Below, one piece after another: positions 5,344 to 7,131 of a stretch of DNA of 7,131 bases (positions are counted from its first letter, which is position 1; each line of letters opens with the position of its first letter). This DNA comes from Verrucomicrobiota bacterium (GTDB taxonomy: Bacteria; Verrucomicrobiota; Verrucomicrobiia; Limisphaerales; JAGWYX01). Location: contig JAGWYX010000187.1 in assembly GCA_018969165.1 (NCBI GenBank), positions 1 to 7,131 of the forward strand, in the 5' to 3' direction. A model generated the notes under the pieces. It did no database searches and had not been told where the DNA came from. It was given only the letters and a program-made list of their open reading frames with translations. The position numbers were made by a program, and so were the translations under genes.

Positions 5344-6720
5344 ATGCAAATTACTAACTTAAATCCGGACACGGCCATTGGGGCCAGCGGCTGGTGGGTC
5401 GAGCTGGAGGGGCACCGATTATTGATGGATGCCGGCACGCACCCCAAGCGCGAGGGCCACGCCGGCCTGCCGCGTTTCGACCTGGTCCAGAAGTCCGAGT
5501 TGGACGCGATTGCCATCTCGCACTGCCACCACGACCATGTCGGAGCGCTGCCGGTGGCGCTGCGCTACTTCCCCAAGGCCCATGTGCTGATGACCGAATT
5601 AAGCTATTTCCTGGCGGAACGCGTCCTGCACAATTCGGTCAACGTCATGACCCGCCAACGCGACGAGATGGGAATCCGGGAATATCCGCTCTTCACCCAC
5701 GACGAGGTGGACGACCTGGCCCCGCGGTTCCAGGGCTTCAAATACAACCGCGAGATCGATTGGGCGGCCTATCACAAAACTCGAGCCGGGTTCCGGTCGC
5801 CGACGCTGGAGTTTTTCGACGCCGGCCACGCGCTCGGCTCAGCCGGCCTGATGGTGCGCGGTCAAAGGGAAACCTTGTTTTACACCGGTGACGTGAGCTT
5901 TCGCGACCAGACGATCCTCAAAGGGGCCCGCTTCGAGGATGTCCGGGCCGAGGTCCTGATCATGGAGACGACACGAGGCAACCGGGCGGTGCCGCCGGGC
6001 TTCACCCGGGAGGCGGAGATCGAGCGGCTGACGGAGGCCATCGACCGGGTGCTCAAGCGCAAGGGTTGCGTTTTGATCCCGACGTTTGCGTTGGGGCGGA
6101 CGCAGGAGATTCTGGCATTGCTGGCCTTGCTGATGCGGGCGGGGCGATTGCGTCGGCAACCGATCTACATTGGCGGGCTGGGGCGGGTCTTCACGGAGAT
6201 TTATGATTTGGAGGCGCACCGGACCCACCGGCAGCACAGCAACCTGCACCTGACCGAGGCGTTGAATCTCGTCGTCCTGGAACGCGGCCAGATCCAAAAG
6301 ATGAAACTGGCCGGGGGTCGCCTCTTTGTCCTCACCGCCGGGATGATGAGTGAGAACACCGCCGCGCACGACCTGGCGCTGCGGATGATCGGCGATGAAC
6401 GCCAGGCGATCTTCTTTGTCGGCTATGCGGATCCGGACACCCCGGGAGGTCGGCTCAAGGCGGCGCAGCCCGGAGAGACATTTGTCTTCAGCCCCAGCGG
6501 TGGCACCGTGACCCGGCGTTGCGAGGTGGAGGATTTCGACCTGACCGCCCACGCGAACCGGGAGGAGTTGCTGGAATTTGTCGGCGAGGTATCGCCGCGG
6601 GTGGTGCTGCTCGGGCACGGCGAGGAGCAATCCCGGGCGTGGTTCGAGGAACAAATCCGGGCGCGCCATCCGCGGATCAAGATCCTGCAGCCTGCGCCCG
6701 GCCAACGGGTGGAGGTCTGA
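5344..6720 (+). CDS. Beta-CASP metallo-beta-lactamase-fold ribonuclease (CPSF-73-like)
   Basis: The 458-residue product has all the hallmarks of the beta-CASP branch of the metallo-beta-lactamase fold, enzymes that cut or trim RNA with two zinc ions in the cytosol; bacterial members of this length resemble the Thermus TTHA0252 RNase. Visible motifs are HCHHDH (His60, His62, Asp64, His65), motif 3 DAGHALGSAG (His162), motif 4 YTGDVS (Asp183), beta-CASP motif A METTRG (Glu208), the cap-domain segment IPTFALGRTQEIL (245-257), LTAGMMS (330-336), motif B TAHAN (His403) and motif C LLGHGEE (His425). No RNase J C-terminal domain or KH domain is present. Motif A reads TTRG where most relatives have STYG or TTYG. 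An in-frame TGA three codons upstream of CTT-ATG makes the ATG at 5344 the only reasonable start; no Shine-Dalgarno is visible. A glycosyltransferase follows after 81 bases, possibly co-transcribed. Substrate (mRNA, rRNA or other) cannot be told. Confidence 0.92.
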   Translation: MQITNLNPDTAIGASGWWVELEGHRLLMDAGTHPKREGHAGLPRFDLVQKSELDAIAISHCHHDHVGALPVALRYFPKAHVLMTELSYFLAERVLHNSVNVMTRQRDEMGIREYPLFTHDEVDDLAPRFQGFKYNREIDWAAYHKTRAGFRSPTLEFFDAGHALGSAGLMVRGQRETLFYTGDVSFRDQTILKGARFEDVRAEVLIMETTRGNRAVPPGFTREAEIERLTEAIDRVLKRKGCVLIPTFALGRTQEILALLALLMRAGRLRRQPIYIGGLGRVFTEIYDLEAHRTHRQHSNLHLTEALNLVVLERGQIQKMKLAGGRLFVLTAGMMSENTAAHDLALRMIGDERQAIFFVGYADPDTPGGRLKAAQPGETFVFSPSGGTVTRRCEVEDFDLTAHANREELLEFVGEVSPRVVLLGHGEEQSRAWFEEQIRARHPRIKILQPAPGQRVEV

Positions 6721-6801
6721 GGCCGAAGCCGCGAGGGTGCAGGCCATGCGTCGCCAGCACGCGGCGCCGTCGCCCGCCCCGCCTGCTCCAGCCGCCATCG
6801 C

Positions 6802-7131
6802 ATGAACCTGGTCCAGATCACCCCGGGCGCGGGCGGGATGTTCTGCGGAAACTGTTTCCGGGACAACGCGCTGGTCCGCGCCTTGCGCCAGGCTGGGCAC
6901 CCGACGCTGATGGTGACGCTCTACCTGCCGATGACCCTCGAAGACCAGGACCAGAGCGCCGGCAACCCGATCTTCTTCAGTGGCGTCAACGTCTATCTGG
7001 ACCAGCGATCAGCCCTGTTTCGCAAGGGCCCGGCCTGGCTCCACCGCCTCCTGGCCTCGCGCCGGGTGTTGACCTGGGCCGCCCGCCGGGCCGCCAAGAC
7101 CCGCGCTGCCGACGTGGGGGACCTGACATTG
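6802..7131 (+). CDS. Family-4 (GT-B) glycosyltransferase, N-terminal part, cut by the window edge
   Basis: The frame opens at ATG 6802 and stays open for 110 codons to the window end. The start MNLVQITPGAGGMFCGNC is the N-terminal strand and glycine-rich turn of a GT-B Rossmann domain, where the acceptor-binding half of GT4 enzymes begins. It is followed by RDNALVRALRQAGH, then LYLPMTLEDQDQSAG and FFSGVNVYLDQRSALFR. I associate this ordered set with a GT4 subgroup seen in Verrucomicrobiota and some Acidobacteria, but the nucleotide-sugar-binding half with its E-x7-E motif lies outside the window, so donor and acceptor are unknown. A Cys15-x-x-Cys18 pair in the first loop is notable. No upstream in-frame start was found near, and the start fits the beginning of the first beta strand. 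No Shine-Dalgarno is apparent. It follows the beta-CASP gene by 81 bases. Confidence 0.8.
   Translation, partial: MNLVQITPGAGGMFCGNCFRDNALVRALRQAGHPTLMVTLYLPMTLEDQDQSAGNPIFFSGVNVYLDQRSALFRKGPAWLHRLLASRRVLTWAARRAAKTRAADVGDLTL

Noticed and set aside
5134..5349. A 71-codon minus-strand frame in the M16/nuclease gap
   Set aside because: No recognisable motif, proline and arginine-rich first half typical of GC-rich noise, and its start overlaps the nuclease start codon. It does lie upstream of the leftward terminator, so it is not wholly excluded, but the terminator is better explained by a structured RNA.

Overview
The window is a GC-rich bacterial chromosomal segment with five protein genes. 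Two lie on the minus strand on the left (a rhomboid-family protein running off the left edge, and a CbpA-type J-protein) and three on the plus strand (a secreted M16 zinc peptidase, a beta-CASP metallo-beta-lactamase-fold ribonuclease, and a family-4 glycosyltransferase running off the right edge). High GC, mostly weak or absent Shine-Dalgarno sequences, and the style of the M16, beta-CASP and glycosyltransferase proteins suggest a Gram-negative member of the PVC group, most likely Verrucomicrobiota. That assignment rests on recollection of these families; no marker gene is present, so it is only moderately likely.

Layout: 1-480 rhomboid (minus, 3' end missing); 481-792 a 312-base gap with strong GC-rich palindromes and no convincing gene; 793-1770 type B J-domain co-chaperone (minus); 1771-1992 divergent promoter region; 1993-4911 M16 peptidase with signal peptide (plus); 4912-5343 a 432-base gap rich in RNA structure; 5344-6720 beta-CASP nuclease (plus); 6802-7131 start of a glycosyltransferase (plus).

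The genes do not form one obvious pathway. The J-protein and the M16 peptidase are divergent and both relate broadly to protein quality control (cytosolic Hsp70 partner, envelope peptidase); the rhomboid is a membrane serine protease, so the left two thirds is protease and chaperone themed. The beta-CASP nuclease and glycosyltransferase are co-directional with an 81-base gap and may share a transcript.

The most interesting part is the 4912-5343 gap. Its left half holds what looks like a minus-strand structured small RNA: two hairpins, an exposed Shine-Dalgarno-like stretch, and a textbook intrinsic terminator with a GCAA tetraloop and T tract. Three independent asymmetries point to the minus strand as the RNA strand. 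Its right half holds a second hairpin whose wobble pairing favours the plus strand, in the likely leader of the nuclease gene. I see no transposon, CRISPR array, tRNA or rRNA.
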